Origin: Serratia sp. H1w
Lineage (GTDB): Bacteria > Pseudomonadota > Gammaproteobacteria > Enterobacterales > Enterobacteriaceae
Length of the DNA stretch: 64,000 nucleotides
Reading direction: 5' to 3'
Assembly (NCBI RefSeq): GCF_000633355.1
Contig: NZ_AYMQ01000038.1
Coordinates: 1 to 64,000 of the forward strand
The stretch's first letter is position 1, and every line of letters begins with the position of its first letter. The notes under the pieces were generated by a model. It had not been told where the DNA came from and made no database searches. It saw only the letters and a list, made by a program, of their open reading frames with translations. A program made the position numbers and the translations under genes. Below are positions 9,703 to 19,778 of the stretch, piece after piece.

Positions 9703-10095
9703 ATGAAAAAGATCGCTTTACTTACCCTCATCGCATTATGCAGTGCCCCCGTTCTGGCTCAACAAGGCGGATTCCTGGATCCTAACGCGCAGCAAACTCA
9801 AACCACTACCCAAGGCGGCTTTTCCGGCCCAAGTGCCGCACTGACCACGGTAGATAAGGTCAAGTCACTGAGCGACGATACCTGGGTGATGTTGCAGGGC
9901 AATATCGAACAGCGCGTCGGTGATGATACCTACACCTTCCGCGATGCCACCGGGACACTGACGGTCGAGATCGACAAAAAACGCTGGAACGGTCAGACCA
10001 TCACCCCAAAAGACAAAGTCCAGTTGGAAGGGAAAGTGGATAAAGACTGGAGCAACGTAGAAGTGGATGTGAAAAACATCAAGAAATTGCCATAA
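9703..10095 (+). CDS. YgiW/VisP-type periplasmic BOF (OB-fold) protein
   Basis: Exported small OB-fold protein, 130 residues. The signal peptide is residues 1-19 (cleavage after VLA). A Gln/Gly-rich linker with a repeated QGGF motif follows, then the BOF domain (about 48-130) with DDTWVMLQGNIEQRVGDDTY and DIDKKRWNGQTITPKD-like segments nearly matching E. coli YgiW. In E. coli, ygiW precedes qseBC and is linked to stress resistance; a Salmonella homologue (VisP) binds peptidoglycan. Here it stands alone between yfeZ and ypeA, so it is probably a paralogue or a relocated copy. AAGGAAG precedes the ATG. The perfect PmrA/QseB-type box upstream suggests control by that system. Confidence 0.88.
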   Translation: MKKIALLTLIALCSAPVLAQQGGFLDPNAQQTQTTTQGGFSGPSAALTTVDKVKSLSDDTWVMLQGNIEQRVGDDTYTFRDATGTLTVEIDKKRWNGQTITPKDKVQLEGKVDKDWSNVEVDVKNIKKLP

Positions 10096-10099
10096 TTCT

Positions 10100-10135
10100 C
10101 CCCCTCACCCCAACCCTCTCCCACAGGGAGAGGGA
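10100..10135 (+). repeat. REP-like palindrome, copy 2 (left member of an inverted pair)
   Basis: CCCTCACCCCAACCCTCTCC followed by a CCC-ACA-GGG hairpin and GGAGAGGG. It lies just after the ygiW-like stop and pairs with the inverted copy at 10250. Confidence 0.75.
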
Positions 10136-10216
10136 GCTGATTCGGAGCCATGGTCAGGTACCGTGGCTAAACTGTAACTCAGTGCAAAATGGGGCTGATT
10201 CGGAGCCGTGGTCAGG
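10134..10216 (+). repeat. Direct repeat within the REP-like pair
   Basis: GCTGATTCGGAGCC followed by ATGGTCAGG at 10136-10158 recurs at 10194-10216 with one change. The two copies are 58 bases apart, inside the interval bounded by the inverted REP-like elements, so the whole 10100-10286 block is a composite repeat. Confidence 0.7.
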
Positions 10217-10249
10217 CAATCTTCTCTAACGAATAACGAACTCGATCGG

Positions 10250-10286
10250 TCCCCTCTCCCTGTGGGAGAGGGTTAGGGTGAGGGGA
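10250..10286 (-). repeat. REP-like palindrome, copy 3 (inverted partner)
   Basis: CCCTCTCCCTGTGGGAGAGG followed by GTTAGGGTGAGGGG is the reverse orientation of the copy at 10100. It lies just beyond the stop of ypeA, so the pair sits between two converging genes. Confidence 0.75.
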
Positions 10287-10302
10287 CATTAGGCACAACA
10301 AT

Positions 10303-10728
10303 CTAATACTCCTGATCCTCGATCAGCCGTTTCCCGAGGCTGGTAATCGCCTGGATCTCGTAGCCGAGCTTTTCATACATCTCGATCACGGTATCGTTAT
10401 CTTCACGCACCATCAGCTGAATTTTTGGGCAGCCGCGCGCAATCAACTTTTTCTCCAGCCGACTAATCAGCGCATTGGCAATGCCGCGCCCGCGATAGTC
10501 TGGGTGAACGCCCAAATAATAGGCCGAGCCACGATGACCGTCGTAACCCCCCATCACCGAGCCAACCACCTCACCGCCCACTTCCGCCACCAAAAACAGA
10601 TCCGGATCGTGGTTCAGTTTGCGTTCAATATCCATCTCGGGATCGTTCCATGGCCGCAACAGGTCGCATCGCTCCCACAGGGTGATGACCTCTTCAAAGT
10701 CGTCTTGCCGAAATACGCGAATTTCCAT
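10303..10728 (-). CDS. ypeA: GNAT acetyltransferase YpeA
   Basis: Predicted N-acetyltransferase, 141 residues, the E. coli YpeA length. It opens [30 protein letters not shown], nearly identical to E. coli. The acetyl-CoA loop [11 protein letters not shown] (about 88-98) is the GNAT motif A, and the end is [12 protein letters not shown]. The substrate is unknown. It is divergent from amiA, as in E. coli. Confidence 0.95.
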   Translation of the reverse strand: MEIRVFRQDDFEEVITLWERCDLLRPWNDPEMDIERKLNHDPDLFLVAEVGGEVVGSVMGGYDGHRGSAYYLGVHPDYRGRGIANALISRLEKKLIARGCPKIQLMVREDNDTVIEMYEKLGYEIQAITSLGKRLIEDQEY

Positions 10729-11000
10729 TAATGTTCGCCGCTGTTAATTAATAGGTTTATCTGCTTATTGCGTGATTATTCACTGTTAACCGCCGTGTTT
10801 CAAGCCACCGGGCGCTAGCTATGGGTGATAACTTGCCATACTGCGGATCATCTTAAATTGATAGTAGTTGGCTTACGCCAACCTGCCAACGTCACCCTCC
10901 GCAAGCCAGGTAATAAATGGCAATAGTTATCAAGTCGATTAATGAGTATCAATACGCTATAACGTCGCGAAATAGATTGATCGAGTTGGAGCCGCGCGTG

Positions 11001-11882
11001 ATGAAGAAACAGAGCAAACCCTACCTCAATTTTACCCCCCTCACCGCTGCACCGACCCGCCGCCAACTGCTGCTCTCCGGCCTGGCTTTGGCCCTGCTCG
11101 GTGGCAAAACCGCCCCCACTCAGGCCAATATGCTGCAACCCAAGCCGCACAGCAAACCGCTGCCCAAGGCCACGGGGAGCAAAAGAGTAGTGATGATCGA
11201 TCCCGGCCATGGCGGTATCGACTCCGGTGCTGTCGGCCATGAAGGCTCGCAGGAAAAACACGTGGTGCTGGAAATCGCCAATCATGTACGGCGTTTTTTG
11301 CATGAGCACGAACATGTAGAAGCCCGCCTGACCCGCGAGGAGGACGAGTTTATCCCGCTGTTCCAACGCGTGGAAATTGCCCACCAGCATCAGGCCGATC
11401 TGTTTATCTCGATCCATGCCGATGGCTTTACCAGCCCGGATGCCGCCGGAGCCTCGGTGTTTGCCCTTTCCAACCGCGGAGCCAGCAGCGCGATGGCACG
11501 CTATCTCTCCAATAAGGAGAACGCCGCCGATGACGTCGCGGGGGGCAAATACAAAGATCAGGACAACTATCTGCAACAGGTGCTGTTCGATCTGGTGCAA
11601 ACCGACACCATCAATAACAGCCTGACCCTGGGCCGCCACGTGCTCGGGCAGATCAGGCCAGTCCATCGCCTGCACAGCGAGAGCACCGAACAGGCGGCGT
11701 TTGCCGTACTAAAGTCCCCTTCCATTCCTTCGGTATTGGTAGAAACCTCTTTTATCACCAACCCTGGTGAGGAACGCCTGTTGGGAACGACAGCCTTTCG
11801 CGAAAAAATTGCGCGCGCCATTGCCGACGGCGTGATCAAGTTCTTCCAATATTACGACATACACCAACGCAAAACGCACTAG
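11001..11882 (+). CDS. amiA: N-acetylmuramoyl-L-alanine amidase AmiA
   Basis: Periplasmic zinc amidase that cleaves septal peptidoglycan during daughter-cell separation, 293 residues from the chosen ATG. A Tat-type signal is visible (TRRQLLLSGLALALLGG). The amidase_3 domain spans about 60-285, with zinc/catalytic residues in DPGHGGIDSG, EKHVVLEIA, SIHADGF and LVETSFITN. I prefer the ATG at 11001, preceded by GGAG, over a longer in-frame start at 10917 that would bury the Tat motif. It is followed by hemF, as in E. coli. Confidence 0.95.
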   Translation: MKKQSKPYLNFTPLTAAPTRRQLLLSGLALALLGGKTAPTQANMLQPKPHSKPLPKATGSKRVVMIDPGHGGIDSGAVGHEGSQEKHVVLEIANHVRRFLHEHEHVEARLTREEDEFIPLFQRVEIAHQHQADLFISIHADGFTSPDAAGASVFALSNRGASSAMARYLSNKENAADDVAGGKYKDQDNYLQQVLFDLVQTDTINNSLTLGRHVLGQIRPVHRLHSESTEQAAFAVLKSPSIPSVLVETSFITNPGEERLLGTTAFREKIARAIADGVIKFFQYYDIHQRKTH

Positions 11883-11941
11883 GCCTGCAAAATACGAGGC
11901 GAAAAGGTATACTTGCCGCCCTGTTCAGTTACCCGTTGTGA

Positions 11942-12870
<929 letters not shown>

Positions 12871-12871
<1 letters not shown>

Positions 12872-13326
12872 TGCAGATTTGGGTCGATGCCGACGCCTGT
12901 CCGAACGTGATTAAAGAAGTGCTGTTCCGTGCCGCCGACCGCGCAGCGATGCCGGTAACCCTGGTGGCAAATCAGCCGCTGCGCACGCCACCGTCCAAAT
13001 TTATCCGCACCTTGCAGGTTGCCGCAGGCTTTGACGTGGCGGATAACGAGATCGTGCGCCGCTGTGAAAAAGGCGATCTGGTGATCACCGCCGATATTCC
13101 GCTGGCCGCCGAAGTGATAGAAAAAGGTGCTATAGCCCTCAATCCACGCGGCGAGCGGTATACGCCAGACACCATTCGTGAACGCCTGAACATGCGTGAC
13201 TTTATGGATACTCTGCGCTCCAGCGGTATCCAGACCGGAGGGCCGAATACCCTCAACCAGCGCGATCGCCAGCAGTTCGCCAATGAGTTAGATAAATGGC
13301 TACAACAGGCGAAGCGGGCTAACTAG
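12871..13326 (+). CDS. yaiI: YaiI/YqxD family protein (DUF188)
   Basis: Conserved cytoplasmic protein of unknown biochemical role, 151 residues, with the family's PIN-like pattern of acidic residues (IWVDADACP at the start, [14 protein letters not shown] about 68-82). The sequence tracks E. coli YaiI along its whole length. In E. coli yaiI is elsewhere; here it is coupled to hemF by a one-base overlap. Confidence 0.92.
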
Positions 13327-13340
13327 CGTTGGGTGATGCC

Positions 13341-13376
13341 CTTCACCCCCAACCCTCTCCCACAGGGAGAGGGAGC
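13341..13376 (+). repeat. REP-like palindrome, copy 4
   Basis: CTTCACCCCCAACCCTCTCC then CACAGGGAGAGGG. It lies between the converging yaiI and TonB-receptor genes and is a single copy without a visible inverted partner. Confidence 0.7.
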
Positions 13377-13408
13377 CAGTTCCAGTGCCGTATGCTGCGC
13401 CTCTTGAA

Positions 13409-15649
13409 CTAGAAACGCACCTCGCCGCCAAACAGATAGGTCCGTCCGCGAGCGGTGTTGGCCGCAGTGGCATCGTCCCCCTGGATCGGCAACATATTCA
13501 GCTTGTTAAGCGCGTCGGAATAGCTTTTGTCCATCACGTTCTGCACGCTGAACTTCAGCAATACGTTGCGGTTGATCTGATAGGTGCTGTACAGGTCGAT
13601 CACGGTGGGAATATTCGGCATCTCCTGTTTCATCAACTGTCCGGTTTGCTCACTCGTTTCATAGTCTGGAGAAAGGCGGCGAGCCTTGCCGGTATATTTG
13701 ATGATGCTGCCTACGGTCAACGTTTCATCAAAGAAACGCAGCCCGCTATCCAGCGTGAAATACATGTCCGGCAATTCGTTGATATCTCCCGCACCAAAAT
13801 AGCTACTGGCGATAGAAGTCGGTTGGTCGGTGTGCTGTTTGCTGAATGAGGCGCGGGCAAAGCCACGGCCAGCATCGTAGTTGGCTTCCAGCTCAACCCC
13901 ATGAGTGCGCACCGGCGTCAGCGAGTTAACGTAGATATACATATTATCCGAGAATTCCTCGCTTTCATCGCTCCAGTCATTCTGCAAGTTTTCACCCAGG
14001 CTGCACTTGCGGCCATTGCGGCACACCATGTACGACTCACTGAAGATATAGTTTTTGATTTTACTGGTATAAACCACCGCCTTAAAGCGTAGGGTATCTT
14101 GCTTGAACAACAGATCGTTACCGCTGAGGTTAAAGCCCGCCTGCCAGGTTTCTGACCGCTCGCCCTTCAGGAATGGGTTCATCGAAGCGCCGCCGGAGTT
14201 GGAGTAGAACACTTCCTGAATATTCGGTGCACGCATGGATTTACTGTAGCTGGCAAAGGGTTGCAGCCAAGGCGTAACCTGCGCGGACAGCATCACCGAA
14301 GGGTTAAATCCGTGTTCCTTCAGATTGATGTTGGCGCCGCCCTGCGGAAAACACTGCACCCGCAAATCACAGGCCGGTTTATAGCCGCTGAGCTTGTTGT
14401 TGGCATAGTTCAGATTGAGATCGAGCTGGTAGATATCACGGTTGAGTTGCAAACCGGTATACAGGCTGGCGATACGCTGATCGCCCGACGGCGCAAAGGT
14501 GTTGTTCTCAATCGCCTCGTGCGCCGTCTGCGGATCCTCTATCTGCGACTCGACGTGCTTTTCGTACTGGTTACGCATCAGTTTGCCGCCGTAAGTCAAC
14601 GCCACGTCGGTCTGCCACAGGTTGAAGCGGCTGGTATTATTGATATCCAGCGCGTCGGAGCGGTTTTCCGCATTGGTATTAAAGAAAGTGAACAGCGAAT
14701 CGCTGTCATATTTCTGATTACCCTTGCTATGGCTGGCGGTAATATTCACATCCACCAGTTCGGAGAATGGCGCATAATGATACTTGATATAAAAGTCGTT
14801 GCTGTCGATATCACGGCGCGAGAATTTATTCTGGTAAGTACGGGCAGACAGTTCAATGCTGTTATATTCGTTGGGCTTGATATCTACCTTGAACAGCTGC
14901 GACTTGGGGTTTTGCTTCATAAACTCGTCGTAGCCAAAATCCTCACTGCTCACGCCGTCGCCGTTGTTAAAGTTGGAATAGATGGAACTACCGCTAATGG
15001 CCGCCATCACGCCCAGACTGCCGGTATCGCTGAACGCGCCACCTTTAGCCCCGACGGCGATCATCCCACTGCGGCCAATGCCGTTGCTCCCCACAGAAAA
15101 CTTGGTGCGCACGCCAAATGGGTTGTCAGCAAACACCACATCATCCACACCGATTGTGCGGAAGTTGGCGCTACCGGCCAACGCATTCACCCCAGACGCA
15201 CCGCTGTTTTCCCCCCGAGCCACATCAACGCCGACAATAAAGTTCGGGTCAATCAGCACCCCGGATTGGTTATTGGTGGAGCCATGTGACATGACGCCGG
15301 AGGTTGAGGTGCCAAAATAGCTCTGGGTAACGCCATCAACCATGGTATTGACCCGGCCAAAGCCGCTCATGCCACGGATATTGACGCTAACCGCCCCCTG
15401 ACTGGGATCGATTTGCGTAAAGGTACCGGGCATACTGCGCAAGATATTATCTATCGACTGTAGGTTTTTACTCTCGTCACGCGAACTGAATGCTCCTGGT
15501 TTTTCCAATGCCTCCTGCTCGCTGTTATTCGCCACCGCCGAAACGTTCAGCGGGCTGAATGTCGCCTGGCCTTTATCATCTGCGGCCAGCAGCGGGCCAG
15601 CCAAAACCATACCGGTGCCAACGGCACCAATAAACAGTTTGATTTTCAT
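13409..15649 (-). CDS. TonB-dependent outer-membrane receptor, haem/haemoprotein type
   Basis: Outer-membrane ligand-gated porin, 746 residues. The signal peptide is 1-22 (cleavage after LLA), followed by a possible TonB-box segment near 30-38, a plug domain (about 45-165, with IRGMSGFGRVNTMVDGV) and a C-terminal beta-barrel ending GGEVRF. A motif resembling the haem-receptor FRAP...NPNL box is present as MRAPNIQEV...NPFLKGE, but the usual His between the two parts is absent. Two loops carry Cys pairs (ACDLRVQC, VCRNGRKC), likely disulfides. AGGGGA precedes the ATG. It is the last gene after a TonB-like protein and an exported peptidase under Fur boxes, so iron or haem uptake is the best guess; the ligand is unproven. 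Confidence 0.88.
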   Translation of the reverse strand: MKIKLFIGAVGTGMVLAGPLLAADDKGQATFSPLNVSAVANNSEQEALEKPGAFSSRDESKNLQSIDNILRSMPGTFTQIDPSQGAVSVNIRGMSGFGRVNTMVDGVTQSYFGTSTSGVMSHGSTNNQSGVLIDPNFIVGVDVARGENSGASGVNALAGSANFRTIGVDDVVFADNPFGVRTKFSVGSNGIGRSGMIAVGAKGGAFSDTGSLGVMAAISGSSIYSNFNNGDGVSSEDFGYDEFMKQNPKSQLFKVDIKPNEYNSIELSARTYQNKFSRRDIDSNDFYIKYHYAPFSELVDVNITASHSKGNQKYDSDSLFTFFNTNAENRSDALDINNTSRFNLWQTDVALTYGGKLMRNQYEKHVESQIEDPQTAHEAIENNTFAPSGDQRIASLYTGLQLNRDIYQLDLNLNYANNKLSGYKPACDLRVQCFPQGGANINLKEHGFNPSVMLSAQVTPWLQPFASYSKSMRAPNIQEVFYSNSGGASMNPFLKGERSETWQAGFNLSGNDLLFKQDTLRFKAVVYTSKIKNYIFSESYMVCRNGRKCSLGENLQNDWSDESEEFSDNMYIYVNSLTPVRTHGVELEANYDAGRGFARASFSKQHTDQPTSIASSYFGAGDINELPDMYFTLDSGLRFFDETLTVGSIIKYTGKARRLSPDYETSEQTGQLMKQEMPNIPTVIDLYSTYQINRNVLLKFSVQNVMDKSYSDALNKLNMLPIQGDDATAANTARGRTYLFGGEVRF

Positions 15650-15777
15650 AATTCCCCTAAAGTATTGCTATCAAAGTCAGAAATGATCAGTGCTCAGCAA
15701 AAAATACCGTAATAAAAACGGTGAAGACTTATTGTTGTTATTTTCCATGCGGCCATTAAGCCGCATGGCCAAACGGG

Positions 15778-17913
15778 TTATTGCTGTGTTTTTTCATCCA
15801 TCGCCAAAATAAAGCTGTATTCCAGGGCGCTATTTTCCAACCGGCTTAAACGCCCCGATTTACCGCCGTGCCCTGCGGACATATCCGTAGACAGCAGCAG
15901 CACCGCATCCCCTTGCTGGAATTGGCGCAGTTTCGCCACCCATTTGGCGGGTTCCCAATACTGCACCTGCGAATCGTAGAGCCCGCTGGTGACCAGCAGA
16001 TTCGGGTAATGCTGCGCTCGCACGTTATCGTACGGGCTATAGGACTTGATCAGCGCGTAGGGCTGCGGCTGGTTAGGATTGCCCCACTCTTCGTATTCAC
16101 CGACGGTCAGAGGAATGCTGTCATCTAACATAGTGGTCAGTACATCAACAAAAGGCACCTGCGCCACCACCGCGTTATACAGTTGGGGAGCCTGATTGAT
16201 CACCGCCCCCACCAGCAAACCACCGGCACTACCCCCCATGGCGTAAATACGTCCCGGTTGCCCGTAATGCTGGTCGATCAGCGCCTGGGTGGCATCAATA
16301 AAGTCGTTGAAGGTGTTTGGCTTGTACGCCAACTTGCCCTGTTGATACCAGTTTTGCCCAAGCTCGCCGCCGCCGCGCACGTGGATCAGCGCATAGACAA
16401 AACCGCGATCCAGCAGGCTGATGCGGTTGGCGCTGAACGCCGGGTCCATGCTCATGCCATAGGCACCGTAGCCGTAAACTACCAGCGGACTTTTGCCAGG
16501 TGTGAATTTGGCACGGTTATACACCAGTGAGACCGGCACCTTGACCCCGTCGCGGGCGGTGATCCACAAACGTTCACTGTGATACAGGCTGGGCTCAACG
16601 CCCTTCACTTCCTGCTGTTTCAGCAATTGCCGGGTGCCACTATTCAGATCCCACTCATAGGTGCTGGTTGGCGTAGTCATGGCCGAGTAGCCATAGCGCA
16701 GACGGTCACTTTGCGGGTCCGGGTTAAAGCCAAGCCAGACCATATAGCTGGCATCATCAAACGGAATGCTGCGCTGCTCACCCCCTTGCCAGGCAATCTG
16801 ACGCAGATGCACCAACCCTTCACTGCGTTCTTTCACCACCAGCCAGTCACGAAACAGGGCAAAGCTTTCCAGCTCGCTGCTTTCCTGTGGGGCGATCAAT
16901 GGCCGCCAAGGCTGACTAGCGGACGCAGTCTGGTACAAACCGAAATGCGCGCTTTGATGATTGGAACGCAGATAAAACTCACCGCGATAATGGTCGAGGT
17001 AATATTCGCACCCGGCCTGACGCGGGGCAAAGAGTTGCACCGGGCTTTGCGGCTGGTTGGCGTCGATCAGGCGTACTTCGGAAGTGGTATTGCCGCTGAT
17101 GGTGACGATCACGTAATCCCGCGAAGAGGAACGATCCAGGCTCAGGTAAAAAGCCCGATCGTTTTCCTGATATACCAGCTTATCATCGGCAACAGACGTA
17201 CCAAATTGATGGCGGTATATCTGATAGGGTGACAGGGTTTGGGGATGATTGCGTACATAGAACAGGCTGTTGCCATCGTTGGCCCACACCATATTGCCAG
17301 AGGTGTTTTCAATCACCTCCTTGGCCCAGTCACCACTGGCCAGATCGCGCAGGGAGATGTTGTATTGCCTGCGGCCCTGGGTATCTTCTGCCACGGCCAG
17401 GCGGCGGTTATCTTCACTGACCGCCAACCCGCCCACCCGATAGTAATCCTGACCCTGAGCGCGCTGATTGGCATCCAGCAACGTCTGCCAGGCAGAGTCA
17501 CCCGCCACCGCCTGCCGCTGGTAGACGGCAAACTCTTTACCTGCATCGATGCGTTCCTGGTAGCGGTAGCCGTTGAACTGGTAGGGAACCGAGCGGTCTT
17601 CCGGACTCATGCGGCCAAGCATCTCCTGATACAACCGATCGCGTAACGCCTGATACGGCTGCATCATCTGCTCGGTATAACGATTTTCGGCCGTCAGATA
17701 GGCCAACACCTTATTATTCTGGCGCTGGTCATCGCGCAGCCAATAATAATTATCGATGCGGGTTTCACCCTGGGCGGTTAATTTATGCGGAATAATGTCA
17801 GCCTGGGGCGGGCTTATCACCGCTGCGCTGGCAGTGCTTAATAACCCCATAAAAATCAGAAGATAAGCAGTAGAACGCCTGCGATAACGAGCCAATTGAA
17901 CACGCAATGTCAT
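15778..17913 (-). CDS. Exported S9A serine peptidase, oligopeptidase B type
   Basis: Prolyl-oligopeptidase-family enzyme, 711 residues. A signal peptide is visible (RRRSTAYLLIFMGLLSTASA, about 11-31). A beta-propeller domain (about 100-440) is followed by an alpha/beta-hydrolase domain. The triad is Ser562 (GGSAGG), Asp647 (LYDSQV) and His682 (SAGHGG). Each residue is 30 positions beyond the E. coli PtrB triad as I recall it (532/617/652), so the protein is PtrB plus an export signal and little else. PtrB cleaves peptides after Arg/Lys. GAGGGGTT precedes the ATG. It lies between the TonB-like gene (93-base gap) and the receptor gene, which suggests periplasmic processing of peptides or proteins tied to uptake. 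Confidence 0.92.
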   Translation of the reverse strand: MTLRVQLARYRRRSTAYLLIFMGLLSTASAAVISPPQADIIPHKLTAQGETRIDNYYWLRDDQRQNNKVLAYLTAENRYTEQMMQPYQALRDRLYQEMLGRMSPEDRSVPYQFNGYRYQERIDAGKEFAVYQRQAVAGDSAWQTLLDANQRAQGQDYYRVGGLAVSEDNRRLAVAEDTQGRRQYNISLRDLASGDWAKEVIENTSGNMVWANDGNSLFYVRNHPQTLSPYQIYRHQFGTSVADDKLVYQENDRAFYLSLDRSSSRDYVIVTISGNTTSEVRLIDANQPQSPVQLFAPRQAGCEYYLDHYRGEFYLRSNHQSAHFGLYQTASASQPWRPLIAPQESSELESFALFRDWLVVKERSEGLVHLRQIAWQGGEQRSIPFDDASYMVWLGFNPDPQSDRLRYGYSAMTTPTSTYEWDLNSGTRQLLKQQEVKGVEPSLYHSERLWITARDGVKVPVSLVYNRAKFTPGKSPLVVYGYGAYGMSMDPAFSANRISLLDRGFVYALIHVRGGGELGQNWYQQGKLAYKPNTFNDFIDATQALIDQHYGQPGRIYAMGGSAGGLLVGAVINQAPQLYNAVVAQVPFVDVLTTMLDDSIPLTVGEYEEWGNPNQPQPYALIKSYSPYDNVRAQHYPNLLVTSGLYDSQVQYWEPAKWVAKLRQFQQGDAVLLLSTDMSAGHGGKSGRLSRLENSALEYSFILAMDEKTQQ

Positions 17914-18005
17914 AACCCCTCACGATAATTTGAACGTAGCAAACCCCTCTCCTGTTGCGCACAACCAGAGATAAAGCCTGATGGGTAAAACCTTTTTTGG
18001 CTGGC

Positions 18006-18806
18006 TTACAACAGCGCCAGATTAAAATCCACCGCCATGGTCACGGCAACCTTGCCTTGGCGTAACATTTCCACCGGTGGCGTAGGTAACGGCTGCGCAC
18101 GCATAATCACCGCCAATGCCTCACGATCTAATGATGCGGTGGCTGAGGGCGTTTTAAGCATGATATCGGCCACTCGCCCCTGAGCATCCACCACAAAGCT
18201 CACCACCGGAGCCCCCGAGCGCTGCCGCCGTTTGGCATCTGCCGGATAGCGCTTCACACGGTTGAGTAGCCCTTTGACCTGACTTTCCCAGGAAAGCTTG
18301 GCCTGCGCCTGCGCGGTGGAATCACTGTTTAACGGGGCGGCTACCCGCTGCGCCAGTTGTTGTGCCTTGGGAGCGGACGAGCTGGCTGCCGCAGCGTGCG
18401 TGACGTCTTGTTCTTCCTCCATCGGAGCCGGCGGTTTTGGCGGCGCTTTACGCCGCTGCTTATGCGCATTCTTGTTGCGTTCGGCCACCACAATTTTTGC
18501 CGCTTCAGCACGCGCCAACTCTGGCATTTCCGGCTCTTGCTGCTGTTGCACAGGCTGTGCCGCCGCACTCTGTGCCTGTTGCTGCAACCCCAACGGCAAC
18601 GGCTCTGGCTGGCTTGGCGCTTCGATCTGCGCCGCCCAACTGAGCATGATTGCCGGTGGCGGCATCAGAACCGGCGGCAGCAACGTTTGCGGCCAGTAAA
18701 ACAGCGACACCAGCGCCAAATGAGCGCCCAGTGCATACAGTAAACCACGCCCCCAGCGCGGCTGCGGCCAAGCCGCAACCTGAGGGCAATAAGGCTGACT
18801 AAACAT
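18006..18806 (-). CDS. TonB/HasB-like energy transducer
   Basis: Inner-membrane-anchored periplasmic protein that should couple proton-motive force to the receptor, 266 residues. It has a short cytoplasmic N-terminus, one membrane anchor (about 20-40), and a long Pro/Gln/Ala-rich and basic spacer (about 62-165, with HKQRRKAPPKPPAP). The TonB C-terminal domain (about 180-266) contains YPADAKRRQRSGAPVVSFVV. It resembles the haem-dedicated HasB of Serratia more than housekeeping TonB in layout, but I cannot rank them without alignment. It starts 46 bases below a strong Fur box and begins the tonB-like/peptidase/receptor unit. Confidence 0.88.
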   Translation of the reverse strand: MFSQPYCPQVAAWPQPRWGRGLLYALGAHLALVSLFYWPQTLLPPVLMPPPAIMLSWAAQIEAPSQPEPLPLGLQQQAQSAAAQPVQQQQEPEMPELARAEAAKIVVAERNKNAHKQRRKAPPKPPAPMEEEQDVTHAAAASSSAPKAQQLAQRVAAPLNSDSTAQAQAKLSWESQVKGLLNRVKRYPADAKRRQRSGAPVVSFVVDAQGRVADIMLKTPSATASLDREALAVIMRAQPLPTPPVEMLRQGKVAVTMAVDFNLALL

Positions 18807-18851
18807 AGGGATATTAGATTACCTAATCGCGAATGATTGCAGATCACATTT

Positions 18852-18870
18852 GCTAATGATAATCATTTGT
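18852..18870 (-). promoter_or_regulatory. Fur box upstream of the tonB-like operon
   Basis: GCTAATGATAATCATTTGT contains TAATGATAATCATT exactly as in the Fur consensus and matches the 19-mer at 15 positions. It lies 46 bases upstream of the tonB-like ATG and just below the chaN stop, so iron repression of this unit is very likely. Confidence 0.8.
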
Positions 18871-18908
18871 AAATGTTAATGACAGATCTTTTCGCAATCC
18901 TGACGTAA

Positions 18909-19748
18909 TCATTTTGCGATTGGCGTAACCCACAGGTAATCCGCCATTGAGCGATCGATGGCGACACCCTGCTCAGCCAGCATCAACACTGTAAATTGGG
19001 TTCCGGGCTGTATGTCCTGAATGTGCAACGGCACACCGACCGTTCTGGAGGCGTGATAGCCGCCCACCATCAGTAATGCCGGGGTTGGCGCGGCCAGTAA
19101 ACTTTCGGCCATACGACGATCGCGCTGCTGTTGAATAGCAAGCATGGCATGCAACTGCACCTCATCAATTTTGCCGTCATGGGAGTCACGAATGGTGGCG
19201 GCTAACGCCTGCTGGACTTCTGGCCGCACGGAGAGTTGGCCTTTGGGGAATTCAGGCCGTTGATAAAACGCCATGATCTCGCTGCGATCGAGATTGGCGG
19301 ACAGCAAAGGATAAGGCGCGCGCATGGCCGCCATCACCACATCGCCGTACATCGGCCATTTCCAACTGGCTTGCCAGACAATCAGTTCTGCAACGCGGCT
19401 ATCACGTACCGTCGGATCGGTTTGCAGCCACTGCTTCACCTCATCCACCTTGGCCTGTTGGCCAGGCGTGATCATTTCCATCAGGACACTGCCCTGCGGC
19501 CGCTGCTGCGCTAACTGCTCCACCAGCCACAGTTCGATCTGGTGATGACAAAAGTTGTCATGCTTTTCACCCACAATCACCCGAGGTTGAACGGCCAGAC
19601 GCGTCAGTAACTGTTGCGGCGTCAATACCTCACCGCTGCGCAAATCAACAATCTTACCCAATGTGGCAATGTCGCTTTTCGGCGAAGAACTCGGCCCTTG
19701 GCTACAGGCCGTCAGAACCAGCGTGGCTAACAAGATCAGAAACTTCAT
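18909..19748 (-). CDS. ChaN-family haem-binding lipoprotein
   Basis: Predicted outer-membrane lipoprotein, 279 residues, of the ChaN-like (Cofac_haem_bdg) family; Campylobacter ChaN binds haem. Signal with lipobox VLTAC, Cys15 lipidated. The core motif VIVGEKHDNFCHHQIELWLV lies at about 58-77 and a second conserved part is ALLMVGGYHASRTVGVP near 225. It is preceded on the minus strand by its own promoter with a Fur box. Its position at the head of the receptor cluster fits a role in haem or iron-chelate handling at the cell surface. Confidence 0.88.
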   Translation of the reverse strand: MKFLILLATLVLTACSQGPSSSPKSDIATLGKIVDLRSGEVLTPQQLLTRLAVQPRVIVGEKHDNFCHHQIELWLVEQLAQQRPQGSVLMEMITPGQQAKVDEVKQWLQTDPTVRDSRVAELIVWQASWKWPMYGDVVMAAMRAPYPLLSANLDRSEIMAFYQRPEFPKGQLSVRPEVQQALAATIRDSHDGKIDEVQLHAMLAIQQQRDRRMAESLLAAPTPALLMVGGYHASRTVGVPLHIQDIQPGTQFTVLMLAEQGVAIDRSMADYLWVTPIAK

Positions 19749-19778
19749 TGTCGTTTTTCCTTACACAAAAGTGGCGAT

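Noticed and set aside
14261-15289. 342-codon open frame opposite the TonB receptor
   Set aside because: Low-information translation opposite a full-length receptor; no ribosome site.
18298-18699. Cys/Ala-rich frame opposite the tonB-like gene
   Set aside because: Its Cys runs are just the complement of the Gln/Ala-rich spacer codons.
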